Source of the DNA: Paenibacillus whitsoniae
GTDB taxonomy: Bacteria > Bacillota > Bacilli > Paenibacillales > NBRC-103111
Direction: 5' to 3'
Length of the DNA stretch: 64,000 bases
NCBI RefSeq assembly: GCF_003955665.1
Contig: NZ_RXHU01000065.1
Span: 16,239 to 80,238 of the forward strand
Part shown: positions 17,099 to 25,780 of the stretch, piece after piece
Position numbering within the stretch: the first letter of the stretch is position 1
Layout of the letters: each line of letters begins with the position of its first letter
Made by a program: the position numbers and the translations under genes
The notes under the pieces: model-generated
The model's database searches: none
What the model was told of the DNA's origin: nothing
Seen by the model: the letters and a program-made list of their open reading frames with translations, nothing else

Positions 17099-17307
17099 AA
17101 CGTTTGCGCCTCCTAAATAGGGGATGAAAACGCTCCTTACACTTACAGTATAGCATAGCCGGTGGCAAGCGTTCCACCTTTATGTATCTATTTTCATGCG
17201 GCGAATGCACTCCTTTTTTTCATGTTGAAATGGCGGATATACATAAGTTTACGCCGCCGCGGCGAAGATATGTCCCGGCTTCGAGTATTTATACTTCCGC
17301 CATGTGC

Positions 17308-17331
17308 AAAAAGAACCTCCAATGGAGGCCC
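17308..17331 (-). terminator. Terminator of the two-gene unit 18058-17352
   Basis: On the minus strand GGGCCTCC, loop ATT, GGAGGTTC, TTTTT. Confidence 0.8.
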
Positions 17332-17351
17332 TCACAAGCATGACAACGATG

Positions 17352-17633
17352 TTATTGATTGTTGTAAACCGGATTGGATCGGATGTCTTCCAAAAGCTTT
17401 GCCGCGCTTTCCAAATCAAATTGCACTGACTTCGCTTCGCCCTGCTGGACATAGCGAATAACGACGAGGTCGCGCTCCTCAGCGATCTCTACGTCTAGCC
17501 CGCTAACCCTGTGATCCTCCGTCAAAATCATCTCGAAAAAGTCTAGCGTCTCCTTGGCAGCCCCATCGTCAGGCCGCGCTTCCGCTACAATGTGCATTTG
17601 CAACCAATTGAAAAAAGCATCCTGCTCTTTCAT
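17352..17633 (-). CDS. Conserved hypothetical protein (93 residues)
   Basis: An acidic cytosolic protein with one predicted alpha-beta domain (helix FFNWLQMHIVAEARP, then strands DVEIAEERDLVVIRYV and a C-terminal helix). Its ATG overlaps the stop of the upstream 142-residue gene by ATGA, so the two are translationally coupled and probably work together. No recognised family. Confidence 0.65.
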   Translation of the reverse strand: MKEQDAFFNWLQMHIVAEARPDDGAAKETLDFFEMILTEDHRVSGLDVEIAEERDLVVIRYVQQGEAKSVQFDLESAAKLLEDIRSNPVYNNQ

Positions 17634-18058
17634 CCCATCCCGTCCTCTCTGAAAAGTACGAGGTCAAAGCCCGCTTCAACCCATTGCCGCCAAAGCTGAA
17701 CCAATTCCTCATGCTCCTTCGGCCAATCGTTCGCAGCCGCCAGCAGTTCCAGCACCTCCGGGCGCGTCAGCAGACGGTCCAGAAACGCTTCTGCGCAGTG
17801 CGATAAATGAAAGGGCTTTCCATCAAACACGATCGCCCCCTCCGCACTTAGAACAAATTCTGCGTCGTCTAGGCCGCAAAAGTCTTCGTCGTCGCTCAGC
17901 AGCAGACTCGCCTTGAACATCGGCAGCAGCCGGGGATGCCGGGCGCCCGCCCATGTACGCAGCGCAGCCAGTGCATCGTCATCTGCCAACCTAAGGCGCT
18001 CTGCGCCCAAAACAAGCGGTTCGTAGTGCGTGATCGGAGTAAACCAGTAAGCGTTCAT
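17630..18058 (-). CDS. Conserved hypothetical protein (142 residues)
   Basis: An acidic soluble protein, rich in Leu, Ala and Asp/Glu, with no membrane span and a Trp-containing C-terminal helix (LVQLWRQWVEAGFDLVLF). No family recognised. AGGGGCCC-type ribosome site precedes the ATG at 18058. Located between ylaH and the coupled 93-residue gene, in the yla cluster where Bacillus has ylaI; homology to ylaI is not apparent. Confidence 0.65.
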   Translation of the reverse strand: MNAYWFTPITHYEPLVLGAERLRLADDDALAALRTWAGARHPRLLPMFKASLLLSDDEDFCGLDDAEFVLSAEGAIVFDGKPFHLSHCAEAFLDRLLTRPEVLELLAAANDWPKEHEELVQLWRQWVEAGFDLVLFREDGMG

Positions 18059-18085
18059 CCCTGGGCCCCTTTCGAAGCATTCTCG

Positions 18086-18421
18086 TTAAGTTGGTCGATT
18101 GCCGCTGCGCTTCTCGATAAAATATCGAACGCGAACCAGGAACATCAACGCAATCGCCACCGTCAGACAGAGTACAATCGGCAAGCCGACAATTTGGAAA
18201 ACAAGCAGCATCACGGAGCCGATCGCCATTAGCACGTACACAATGGCCGCTTTCAGCACCGGCAACTTGCGAGTGCGAAACACTTTATTATAGACATACG
18301 ACATGAAGACAAAAATAAGCAAATACGTAATCAGCAAGTGATTGGCTAACCATTCATTCAATGCACCCAACGCTGGAACACTCCATTTCTCTCTCGTGGT
18401 AAAAACAATCCTAGTCCCCAT
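18086..18421 (-). CDS. ylaH: YlaH-like membrane protein
   Basis: A 111-residue protein with three predicted membrane spans. The central motif RTRKLPVLKAAIVYVLMAIGS is the YlaH family signature. It follows typA after a terminator, the same order as ylaG(typA)-ylaH in Bacillus. Function unknown. The ribosome site before the ATG (TTTGAGAGATA) is weak, so a later start is possible. Confidence 0.78.
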   Translation of the reverse strand: MGTRIVFTTREKWSVPALGALNEWLANHLLITYLLIFVFMSYVYNKVFRTRKLPVLKAAIVYVLMAIGSVMLLVFQIVGLPIVLCLTVAIALMFLVRVRYFIEKRSGNRPT

Positions 18422-18440
18422 TATCTCTCAAATGGCGAAA

Positions 18441-18479
18441 TAAATAAAGGGAAATGCGGCACACAAGCCGGCATTTCCC
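18441..18479 (-). terminator. Terminator of typA
   Basis: On the minus strand GGGAAATGC-CGGC, loop TTGTGT, GCCGCATTTCCC, then TTTATTTATTT. Confidence 0.88.
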
Positions 18480-18505
18480 AATTTTTGAACATCATGTGAC
18501 AGCAA

Positions 18506-20347
18506 TTAAGCATTCGCTTCCGCCATTTTACGGTGCTTCTCCGCACGCTCGCGCTCGCTCTTGTTCAAGATTTTTTTACGCAGACGAACGGATTTTGGCG
18601 TAATTTCGCAATACTCGTCGTCGTTCAAGTACTCCAGCGCCTGCTCCAAAGAGTGGAGACGTGGCGTCTTCATTTTGACCGTTTCTTCTTTATTCGCGGA
18701 ACGGATGTTGTTGACCGCTTTTTCCTTACAGATGTTCACGATGATGTCGTTATCGCGCGTGTGCTCGCCGACGATCATGCCTTCGTATACTTCCGTTTGC
18801 GGATGAACGAACAGAATGCCGCGATCTTCAACGGACAAAATGCCGTACAGCGTCGATACGCCAGTCTCGCTGGAAACGAGTACGCCTTCATGACGTCCGC
18901 CTACGTTCGCGCCAAGGTATGGCCCATAGCTGTCAAAGGCATGGTTCATAATACCGTAACCGCGTGTCAGCGTCAGGAAGTTCGTTCTGTAGCCGATCAG
19001 ACCGCGCGCCGGGATTAAGAACTCCAGACGGACGTTGCCGCTGCCGTTGTTGATCATGTTGACCATTTCCGCTTTGCGGGAACCGAGGCTTTCCATAACG
19101 GCGCCCATGCTGTCTTCCGGCACGTCAATGATCAGACGCTCGATTGGCTCCATTTTTTGCCCGTCGATTTGACGAATGATAACTTCCGGCTTGGAAACTT
19201 GCAGCTCGAAGCCTTCACGACGCATGTTCTCGATCAAAATCCCCAAATGCAGCTCGCCGCGGCCGGAAACAACAAACGCATCCGGGCTGTCCGTTTCTTC
19301 CACACGCAGGGAAACGTCGGTTTCCAGCTCTTTGAACAAACGATCACGCAGCTTACGCGATGTAACCCATTTCCCTTCGCGGCCTGCGAACGGAGAGTTG
19401 TTCACAAGGAATGTCATTTGCAGCGTCGGCTCGTCGATTTTCAGGACTGGCAGTGCTTCCGGATTCGCTGGATCTGCGACCGTTTCACCGATGTTAATAT
19501 CTTTGATACCGGCAATGGCGATGATGTCGCCAGCGCCCGCTTCTTCAATTTCTATCCGCTTGAGACCGTTGAAGCCGAACAGCTTCTCGATCCGCGCTTG
19601 CTTCGTGCCGCCTTCGCGCGTCATGACCGCAACGCTTTGACCTTGACGGATTTTCCCACGGTTAACGCGGCCAACACCGATACGGCCCAAGTATTCATTG
19701 TAGTCCATCAGCGTGACAAGGAATTGCAGCGGTTGTTCCGTATCTTCCGTCGGATGTGGAATGTGGTTAACGATCGTCTCGTAGATCGCTTCCATGTTGG
19801 CATCTTGCTTTTCAGGATCCAAGCTGGACGTTCCTTGCAAAGCAGATGCGTACACGACGTGGAAATCAAGCTGCTCATCGGAAGCGCCGAGCTCGATGAA
19901 CAAGTCAAGCACTTCGTCCACAACTTCCGCAGGGCGGGCGTTCGGACGGTCGATTTTGTTCACGACAACAACCGGCTTCAAGTTGCTTTCCAGCGCTTTA
20001 CGCAATACGAATTTCGTTTGCGGCATTGTACCTTCGAATGCGTCAACGACGAGCAATACACCGTCTACCATTTTCATAATCCGCTCTACTTCACCGCCGA
20101 AGTCGGCGTGTCCAGGTGTATCTACGATATTAATCAAGAAATCTTTATAATTAATGGCCGTATTTTTGGCTAGAATGGTGATGCCGCGTTCTCTTTCCAG
20201 ATCGTTGGAGTCCATCGCTCTCTCTTGGACCGCTTCATTGTCGCGGAACGTTCCGGATTGTTGCAGCAATTTATCGACGAGTGTTGTTTTCCCGTGGTCA
20301 ACGTGTGCGATAATCGCGATATTGCGAAGCTTTTCTCTTGCGTGCAT
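18506..20347 (-). CDS. typA: Ribosome-associated GTPase TypA/BipA
   Basis: A 613-residue translational GTPase, the usual length. G1 AHVDHGKTT at residues 14-22, switch region RERGITILAKN, G3 DTPGHADF, G4 NKIDRP, then EF-G-like domains II, III and V and the BipA-specific C-terminal domain (SRKAEMVNMINNGSG, LIPARGLIGYRTNFLT). It assists late 50S assembly and growth at low temperature or stress. AGAGAGGG ribosome site. It has its own promoter (20437-20465) and a structured leader. Confidence 0.96.
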   Translation of the reverse strand: MHAREKLRNIAIIAHVDHGKTTLVDKLLQQSGTFRDNEAVQERAMDSNDLERERGITILAKNTAINYKDFLINIVDTPGHADFGGEVERIMKMVDGVLLVVDAFEGTMPQTKFVLRKALESNLKPVVVVNKIDRPNARPAEVVDEVLDLFIELGASDEQLDFHVVYASALQGTSSLDPEKQDANMEAIYETIVNHIPHPTEDTEQPLQFLVTLMDYNEYLGRIGVGRVNRGKIRQGQSVAVMTREGGTKQARIEKLFGFNGLKRIEIEEAGAGDIIAIAGIKDINIGETVADPANPEALPVLKIDEPTLQMTFLVNNSPFAGREGKWVTSRKLRDRLFKELETDVSLRVEETDSPDAFVVSGRGELHLGILIENMRREGFELQVSKPEVIIRQIDGQKMEPIERLIIDVPEDSMGAVMESLGSRKAEMVNMINNGSGNVRLEFLIPARGLIGYRTNFLTLTRGYGIMNHAFDSYGPYLGANVGGRHEGVLVSSETGVSTLYGILSVEDRGILFVHPQTEVYEGMIVGEHTRDNDIIVNICKEKAVNNIRSANKEETVKMKTPRLHSLEQALEYLNDDEYCEITPKSVRLRKKILNKSERERAEKHRKMAEANA

Positions 20348-20396
20348 GAATTCAAACCCTCTCTACCCTATAAATTTTCGTCTCTGTCCACAAAAT

Positions 20397-20423
20397 AAGC
20401 GTCGGACAAAAGCGCCGACGCTT
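20397..20423 (-). promoter_or_regulatory. Hairpin at the 5' end of the typA leader
   Basis: On the minus strand AAGCGTCGG, loop CGCTTTTGT, CCGACGCTT, then ATTTTGTGG. It lies downstream of the likely typA start site, so it is either an attenuator or 5'-stabilising hairpin, and could also end readthrough from the 20512 gene. Confidence 0.7.
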
Positions 20424-20436
20424 GACATTTAAACTT

Positions 20437-20465
20437 ATTATACGCAGAAGTTCGACTTTATGCAA
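20437..20465 (-). promoter_or_regulatory. Sigma-A type promoter of typA
   Basis: On the minus strand TTGCAT (20465-20460), 17-bp spacer, TATAAT (20442-20437). Predicted transcription starts near 20430, just before the hairpin. Confidence 0.78.
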
Positions 20466-20511
20466 GGTAAAACCGCATCTCCACAAAAATTTTGCGATCC
20501 GATTGGCTGCT

Positions 20512-20994
20512 TTACCAAAGTTTGCGCTTACGGAAAATCATCGCCAACCCGGCAATTACGAGAATCAGCGCGATAATATAAATCCCGAGTTTGACGAGCA
20601 AGGTGATGGTGAAAAATACGGCCGACAGCACACCCAGCACGAGCGCCGCAATCCAAATCGAACGGTCGCTGCCTCGGTCATATAAGTACAGTTCATACAG
20701 TCCGATCGCGATACCGAGAATGAAGCCCGGCCATAAATAGCTCATTGCTCCCCAACCAAAAATGTTGCAATAAAAAAACATCACGCCGTACGTCGTGAGA
20801 ATGCCTCCCGGGACCAATACCGCTGCGGGCAGCGTGCGATTGAAGTAAAAATAATGAAACAACAAGCCCGGCACCAGCACAACCAGCGGCCAAAAGAAGG
20901 AAAACAGCAGATGGAACACGCCCAGCTTGCCCAGAAGCAGCAGGACAGCCACCGCGATAAATAAAATGCCGATCGTATACCGATTTCTTGCCAT
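20512..20994 (-). CDS. LiaI/LiaF-like (DUF5668-type) membrane protein
   Basis: A 160-residue protein with six predicted membrane spans, starting MARNRYTIGILFIAVAVLLLLGKLG. The GILFI-LL-LGKLG-F start followed by WPLVVLVPGLLF is characteristic of the transmembrane domain of LiaF-like and DUF5668 proteins, which sit in envelope-stress modules. No two-component genes lie nearby, so its role is open. The GGGAGGAGATAATTC ribosome site is strong. Confidence 0.65.
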   Translation of the reverse strand: MARNRYTIGILFIAVAVLLLLGKLGVFHLLFSFFWPLVVLVPGLLFHYFYFNRTLPAAVLVPGGILTTYGVMFFYCNIFGWGAMSYLWPGFILGIAIGLYELYLYDRGSDRSIWIAALVLGVLSAVFFTITLLVKLGIYIIALILVIAGLAMIFRKRKLW

Positions 20995-21245
20995 GAATTA
21001 TCTCCTCCCGCATGACAGATCAGAAAAGAGCGCAAATCGACACTCTTTTACAAACAGTGTAGCTTACTTCTTGAGAAATTGCTAGGGCGAGTCTGCTGCC
21101 CTCGGAACGGGTTTTCAGACACGCCCTAGGTGATATCGCTGCCAACTGTGCGTTCATTCCCTTCCCCTTGGACATACTAAAAGCGGTTCCCGCTACATTT
21201 CCTAGCGCGCGCAGATTCTGCCATTCGCAGCACCTGGGAGGATGC

Positions 21246-22472
21246 ATGAAACAAACCGCTAATACGGCTTCAGCACAGCGCAAGCCGCTTTGGACCAAAG
21301 CTTTTGTCACCACGTCACTAGCTAACCTGCTGCTTTTTTTCAGCTTTCAGATGCTGATTCCGACCATTCCCGCTTATTTATCCCAGCTTGGCGGCGATGA
21401 AGTTCAGATCGGCTTGGTGATCGGGATCTTCACCATCTCCTCCTTACTGACCCGACCTTTTGCTGGCCGGGCGCTTGACTCGCTAGGCCGCAAGCATGTG
21501 CTGTTGGTCGGATTGACCATCTGCACATTGACCATCGCCGGTTACTCGTTCCTGGCCGCAGCCGCCCTTATTCTCGCCGCCCGCTTCGTTCACGGCATCG
21601 GCTGGGGGCTGTCGACGACCTCACTCGGCACGGTCATCGCCGACATTATCCCGCCGGAGCGCCGCGGCGAAGGCATGGGCTATTACGGCTTATCGAACAC
21701 ACTCGCCATGGCGAGCGGTCCGCTTACCGGCTTATGGGTGATGCAAACCTACAGCTTTCACACCGTGCTGATCGTCTCCACCGGACTGGCCCTGCTCTCC
21801 GTGCTCTGCTCACTCTTCATCCGCTATGAGCGGCCGCAGTTCCGCGCAGCCGAACAAGCCGTTCAGCGCTTCACCGACCGACTGTGGGAGCGAACCGCAC
21901 TGCTGCCTTCGGCGCTGCTGCTGCTGACCGCGATCTGTTACGGCGGCATCGTGACCTTCATTACCTTGTATGGGCAAGAAGCCGGTATTCCAAACGTTGG
22001 GCTGTTTTTCCTTTGCAACGCCTCCATGGTACTGATCGTCCGTCCCCTCACTGGAGTCCTGTTCGATCGCAAAGGCCCCGCGTGGGTGCTCGTCCCCGGC
22101 GCAATCTTCACCTGCACGGGGCTGTGGTTGCTCTCCTACGCCCATTCGAACGCCTCTCTCGCCGGGGCCGCGCTCTGTTATGGCATCGGCTTCGGCTCGC
22201 TGCAGCCGGCGCTGCAGGCATGGACGATCGCGCGAGCGGCACCTTACCGACGCGGCGCAGCGAACGGCACGTTCTTCTCCGCGAACGATCTCGGCATCGG
22301 CCTTGGCGCCATGCTCCTCGGCGGCATCGCGCACGCCATCGGCAGCTACGCCGTGATGTACCGTCTGTCAACAGGACTGATCGTCCTGTTCCTGGTCGTC
22401 TATGGTTGCTCGTTTTGGCTGCACGCGCAGAAGCTGTCGAGGGCCAGGGCGTCCGGTCAGAAGCCGCGGTAG
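21246..22472 (+). CDS. MFS transporter (drug/metabolite exporter type)
   Basis: A 408-residue major facilitator with twelve predicted spans. Loop 2-3 motif GRALDSLGRKHVL (motif A, G-x3-D-x2-GR-[KR]), GWGLSTTSLGTVIADIIPPERRGEGMGYYGL before span 5 as in the YwoG/YfkF-like exporters, and SGPLTGLWVM (motif C, antiporter type). ATG at 21246 follows GGGAGGA. Substrate unknown. The gene, above all its 3' half, is more GC-rich than its neighbours, which produces long false reading frames on both strands. Confidence 0.88.
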   Translation: MKQTANTASAQRKPLWTKAFVTTSLANLLLFFSFQMLIPTIPAYLSQLGGDEVQIGLVIGIFTISSLLTRPFAGRALDSLGRKHVLLVGLTICTLTIAGYSFLAAAALILAARFVHGIGWGLSTTSLGTVIADIIPPERRGEGMGYYGLSNTLAMASGPLTGLWVMQTYSFHTVLIVSTGLALLSVLCSLFIRYERPQFRAAEQAVQRFTDRLWERTALLPSALLLLTAICYGGIVTFITLYGQEAGIPNVGLFFLCNASMVLIVRPLTGVLFDRKGPAWVLVPGAIFTCTGLWLLSYAHSNASLAGAALCYGIGFGSLQPALQAWTIARAAPYRRGAANGTFFSANDLGIGLGAMLLGGIAHAIGSYAVMYRLSTGLIVLFLVVYGCSFWLHAQKLSRARASGQKPR

Positions 22473-22488
22473 CCGGCGAGACACGCAA

Positions 22489-22528
22489 AAAAAGAGAGAC
22501 AAGATTTGGACATCTCGTCTCTCTTTTT
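22489..22528. terminator. Bidirectional terminator
   Basis: AAAAGAGAGACAAGAT, loop TTGGAC, ATCTCGTCTCTCTTTTT, between convergent mfs and terC genes. Confidence 0.92.
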
Positions 22529-22529
22529 A

Positions 22530-23195
22530 CTACGCTTTTTTCCTTTTGCTCAGTTTCGTCAGCACCCCGGCCAAAATAACGACCGCTGCCGCGAGAATCG
22601 GAATCCACGTATGCAGGAATTCGTAATCGTGTAAAAACCAATCGATCATCTTCTCGTCCTTCACAAACATTTCCCCGGCCGTATATCCGAGAATGCCTGC
22701 GCCAATATAGATGAGAATCGGAAATTTGTGCAGGAGGTTCATCACCATCGTGCTTCCCCAAATAATAATCGGAATACTGAGTCCAATCCCCAGAATGATG
22801 ACCGTCGTATTGCCGTTCCCTTTGGCCGCGATCGCAAGCACGTTGTCCAGACTCATAACAAAGTCAGCCACAATAATCGTCCAGACCGCTTTGCCGAGCG
22901 AGCTCGCCTGCTTGACATCGGAATGGTCCTCATCATCGGTAAGCAGCTTAATCGCAATATACATCAGCAGAATCGATCCGCCGGCCTGAATGAACGGGAT
23001 GTCCAACAGCGCGACCGCCACCAACGTTAAGACGAGACGCAGCGCGATCGCTCCGAAGGCTCCCCACCAAATGGCTTTCTTTCGGTCCTCGAGCGGCAAA
23101 TTTTTGCTGGCAAGCGCAATGACGACCGCATTATCCCCGCTAAGCACAATATTAATCAACATAATTTGCAAAAAAAGCAGCAATGCATCAAGCAT
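22530..23195 (-). CDS. TerC-family membrane protein, probable Mn2+ exporter (YjbE/YkoY type)
   Basis: A 221-residue protein with seven predicted spans. The repeated acidic motifs NIVLSGDNAVVIALA (near residue 18) and DFVMSLDNVLAIAA (near residue 115) are the metal-site signatures of TerC proteins; YceF/YkoY/YjbE relatives (MeeF/MeeY) export manganese and help metalate secreted proteins. ATG at 23195 with AGGGGG upstream. I see no yybP-ykoY riboswitch in the 30 nt separating it from thiI. Confidence 0.88.
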   Translation of the reverse strand: MLDALLLFLQIMLINIVLSGDNAVVIALASKNLPLEDRKKAIWWGAFGAIALRLVLTLVAVALLDIPFIQAGGSILLMYIAIKLLTDDEDHSDVKQASSLGKAVWTIIVADFVMSLDNVLAIAAKGNGNTTVIILGIGLSIPIIIWGSTMVMNLLHKFPILIYIGAGILGYTAGEMFVKDEKMIDWFLHDYEFLHTWIPILAAAVVILAGVLTKLSKRKKA

Positions 23196-23225
23196 ACCAG
23201 TCAAAGCCCCCTAAAGCGCATTGGT

Positions 23226-24443
23226 TTAAAATAAATGAGCGTGCGATTCCTCGTTCGGTTTCCATTTGCCATGAACAATCGTAATTGTCTCGGTCTCCTG
23301 CACTGCCTTGTCCAGCAGCTCCGGCAGGAACGTCATCGCATCCTCAATCCTCTCGACAACCCTGAGATTCGGATTCGTGCTCGGCGACGGCGGCAAGAAC
23401 AAGGAACAGCAATCCTCATAGGGCAAAATCGAAATCGGAAACGTGCCGATCGCTTCGGCGTGCTCGATAATGCTTTGCTTGTCCATCATGATGAGCGGCT
23501 GCAGCAGCGGCAGCGTAACCGCCCGGCCGATGGCCTGCAGACTCGGCAGCGTCTGGCTCGCAACTTGTCCGAGGCTTTCGCCGGTGACCAAAGCGCCCAG
23601 TCCCTCGCGCTCGGCGATCTTTTCCGCGATCCGGTACATCGCTCTGCGAATCAGCGTCACCAATAGATTGTCCTTATACGCCCCGTGAATGGACGTCTGC
23701 ACTTCTGTGAACGGCACCAGGTGAAGCTTGATCTGGTTCGTGTACCCGGCAAGCTGATGCGCCAGCTCCATTACTTTCTCCTTGGCGCGCTCGCTCGTGT
23801 ACGGATAGCTGTGAAAATGAATCGCTTCGATCGCTAGTCCTTTGCGCAGCGCCATCCAACCGGCGACAGGACTGTCGATACCGCCGGAAAGCATGAGCAG
23901 CGCTCGTCCGTTCGTACCGGCCGGAAAGCCGCCAGCGCCGGGAATCACTTCCGCATACAGCAGGACGCGGTCTTCCCGAATCTCGACTCGCAATTCAACC
24001 TCCGGATTGCGGACATCCACGTTCAGACCCGGCATCCCCTCAAGCACATAGCCCCCAACATGATAATTCATCTGCTGTGAATCCAATGGAAAAGCCTTAT
24101 TCACTCTACGAACCGTCACTTTAAATGTTGCAGGCTTTGTGGGCAAAGCCTGCATAATTTGCAGCGCTTTCGCCTGAATCGCTTCCACATCCATCGACGC
24201 GTGATAAGCAGGACTGTACGAAGCCAGTCCAAAAACACGCTGAAGATGCGCAGGCGCTCCTTCATACGCCGTCTGATCCCCTAGCTCCACATATACGCGT
24301 CCAAACTCAAGAATATACCTCGCATCCGGCCACCCGCTCAATACTTTGCGAATTTGCTTCATGACACTGTCTTCAAACCGTTTGCGGTTCTTCCCTTTCA
24401 GCATCATTTCGCCAAATCGCAAGATGTAACAATCCGGTCTCAT
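23226..24443 (-). CDS. thiI: tRNA 4-thiouridine synthase ThiI (short form)
   Basis: A 405-residue enzyme with N-terminal ferredoxin-like domain, THUMP domain (residues about 60-165) and PP-loop ATP pyrophosphatase (SGGIDSP at 186-192). It adds sulfur to uridine 8 of tRNA. It lacks the C-terminal rhodanese domain of E. coli ThiI, as in B. subtilis, where the cysteine desulfurase NifZ supplies sulfur directly. The ATG overlaps the nifZ stop by ATGA, in full agreement with that partnership. PYEDCCSLFLPPSP near residue 345 is conserved. Confidence 0.95.
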   Translation of the reverse strand: MRPDCYILRFGEMMLKGKNRKRFEDSVMKQIRKVLSGWPDARYILEFGRVYVELGDQTAYEGAPAHLQRVFGLASYSPAYHASMDVEAIQAKALQIMQALPTKPATFKVTVRRVNKAFPLDSQQMNYHVGGYVLEGMPGLNVDVRNPEVELRVEIREDRVLLYAEVIPGAGGFPAGTNGRALLMLSGGIDSPVAGWMALRKGLAIEAIHFHSYPYTSERAKEKVMELAHQLAGYTNQIKLHLVPFTEVQTSIHGAYKDNLLVTLIRRAMYRIAEKIAEREGLGALVTGESLGQVASQTLPSLQAIGRAVTLPLLQPLIMMDKQSIIEHAEAIGTFPISILPYEDCCSLFLPPSPSTNPNLRVVERIEDAMTFLPELLDKAVQETETITIVHGKWKPNEESHAHLF

Positions 24444-25624
24444 TGCTGCCCTCTCCCCCTTCTGCTTGACCCGCCGCTTCTCATTGGAGAAAGCTCCTTC
24501 ACAATGCTTCGCAGTTCCTTCAGGAACAGCGCAACATCCGCTTCCTGATGCGTCTCCGACAAGCTCACGCGCACTCCGCTAATGGCCTGCTCACGCGGTC
24601 GTCCCATCGCAAGCAGCACCCCGCTCGGCTCGGACTCCCCCGAAGCGCAGGCCGATTTGGTCGAGACGAAAATATGTCGCTGCTCGAACGCATGTACCAC
24701 CACTTCCGCCTTCATCCCCGGAAACGTAAAATGCACAATATGCGCAGCCATTCGCTCCGGATCGTCCTGCGGACAAGTGACGACCAGCTCGGGGATCTCC
24801 GCGATCCCTGCAGTGAGCTGGCGGCTGAGCCGCCTTACATGCGCTAGCTTGTCCGCCTGCCCCTCCAGCGTCAGCCGCAGCGCCTTGGCCATGCCGACGA
24901 TGAGCGGCACGTTCTCCGTGCCGGAGCGTACGCCGCGCTCCTGACCGCCGCCTGCGAGCAAAGGCCGCAGCCCCAGCCCCTCGCGGCAGTACAAGAAGCC
25001 GACGCCCTTCGGGCCGCGAAACTTGTGCGCAGAAGCGCTCATCAGATCGATGCCCCACGCCTTCGGATTCAGCGGCAGCTTGCCGAAGCCTTGAACGGCG
25101 TCGACGTGGAAAGCGATTTTGGGATACGCCGCAAGCAGCCGGCCGATCGCCTGGATGGGCTGTATCGTGCCCACTTCATTATTCACATACATCACGCTGA
25201 CGAGAATCGTATCCTCGCAGATCGCGGCTTGCACATCTTCCGGTCTCACATAGCCATCCGCCGTAACCGGCAGCACCGTTACGCGGAAGCCTTCCTCCGC
25301 CAACTGTGCAAACACTTCTTGAACCGACGGATGTTCAATCGCGGTGGTAATGAGATGCATTCCCCGATGCCGATAGGCATAGGCTATGCCTTTGATCGCC
25401 AAATTATTGCTCTCGGTCCCGCCGGAGGTGCAAATGATCTCCGAAGGTTCCGCGCCAAGCGAAGACGCAAGAAGCGATCTTGCGCTTTTCAGCACATTTT
25501 CCGCTTCCACGCCTAGCCGGTGAATCGAAGACGGGTTGCCGTAATAACGCTTCATCACTTCGGCAATCGTATCTACGACTTCATTATATAGCGGCGAAGT
25601 CGCCGCATAATCCATATAAAGCAT
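24440..25624 (-). CDS. nifZ: Cysteine desulfurase NifZ (ThiI partner)
   Basis: A 394-residue PLP enzyme that takes sulfur from cysteine and passes it on as a persulfide. MDYAATSP at the start, SGGTESNNLAI, the PLP lysine in SAHKFRGPKG near residue 201, and the active-site cysteine in TKSACASGE near residue 330. The C-terminal end GGSSRRGRGQQ is an unusual basic tail. ATG at 25624 is preferred over a TTG nine bases upstream. It is coupled to thiI; this tandem is typical of Bacilli. Confidence 0.93.
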   Translation of the reverse strand: MLYMDYAATSPLYNEVVDTIAEVMKRYYGNPSSIHRLGVEAENVLKSARSLLASSLGAEPSEIICTSGGTESNNLAIKGIAYAYRHRGMHLITTAIEHPSVQEVFAQLAEEGFRVTVLPVTADGYVRPEDVQAAICEDTILVSVMYVNNEVGTIQPIQAIGRLLAAYPKIAFHVDAVQGFGKLPLNPKAWGIDLMSASAHKFRGPKGVGFLYCREGLGLRPLLAGGGQERGVRSGTENVPLIVGMAKALRLTLEGQADKLAHVRRLSRQLTAGIAEIPELVVTCPQDDPERMAAHIVHFTFPGMKAEVVVHAFEQRHIFVSTKSACASGESEPSGVLLAMGRPREQAISGVRVSLSETHQEADVALFLKELRSIVKELSPMRSGGSSRRGRGQQ

Positions 25625-25734
25625 CGCTGCCAAATCCCCTTCTAGCTGCTAACCGACCTTAAGCGCCGGGCTATGTATACACGTCTTACAACATTAAAGC
25701 TTAAATCACGCGATAACTCAAGTGCTTTTCCAAC

Positions 25735-25773
25735 AAAAAAGCTGACCCCCGCCCCCATCTCGCGGAAATCAGC
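25735..25773 (-). terminator. Terminator of the lytic transglycosylase gene
   Basis: On the minus strand GCTGATTTCCGC pairs with GCGGGGGTCAGC (three G-T pairs), then TTTTTT. Confidence 0.8.
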
Positions 25774-25780
25774 CTTCTTT

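Noticed and set aside
17162..17461. 99-codon plus-strand frame in the gap after the small gene
   Set aside because: No ribosome site and overlaps a terminator and the 93-residue gene.
19157..20173. Long plus-strand frame (338 codons) opposite typA
   Set aside because: Exact antisense of a conserved GTPase; arginine/phenylalanine-rich product, no ribosome site.
21810..22761. Several long frames within and opposite the MFS gene
   Set aside because: High GC makes stops rare; the MFS frame has the motifs and the ribosome site.
22530..23225. yybP-ykoY manganese riboswitch before the TerC gene
   Set aside because: Only 30 nt separate it from thiI and the motif is absent.
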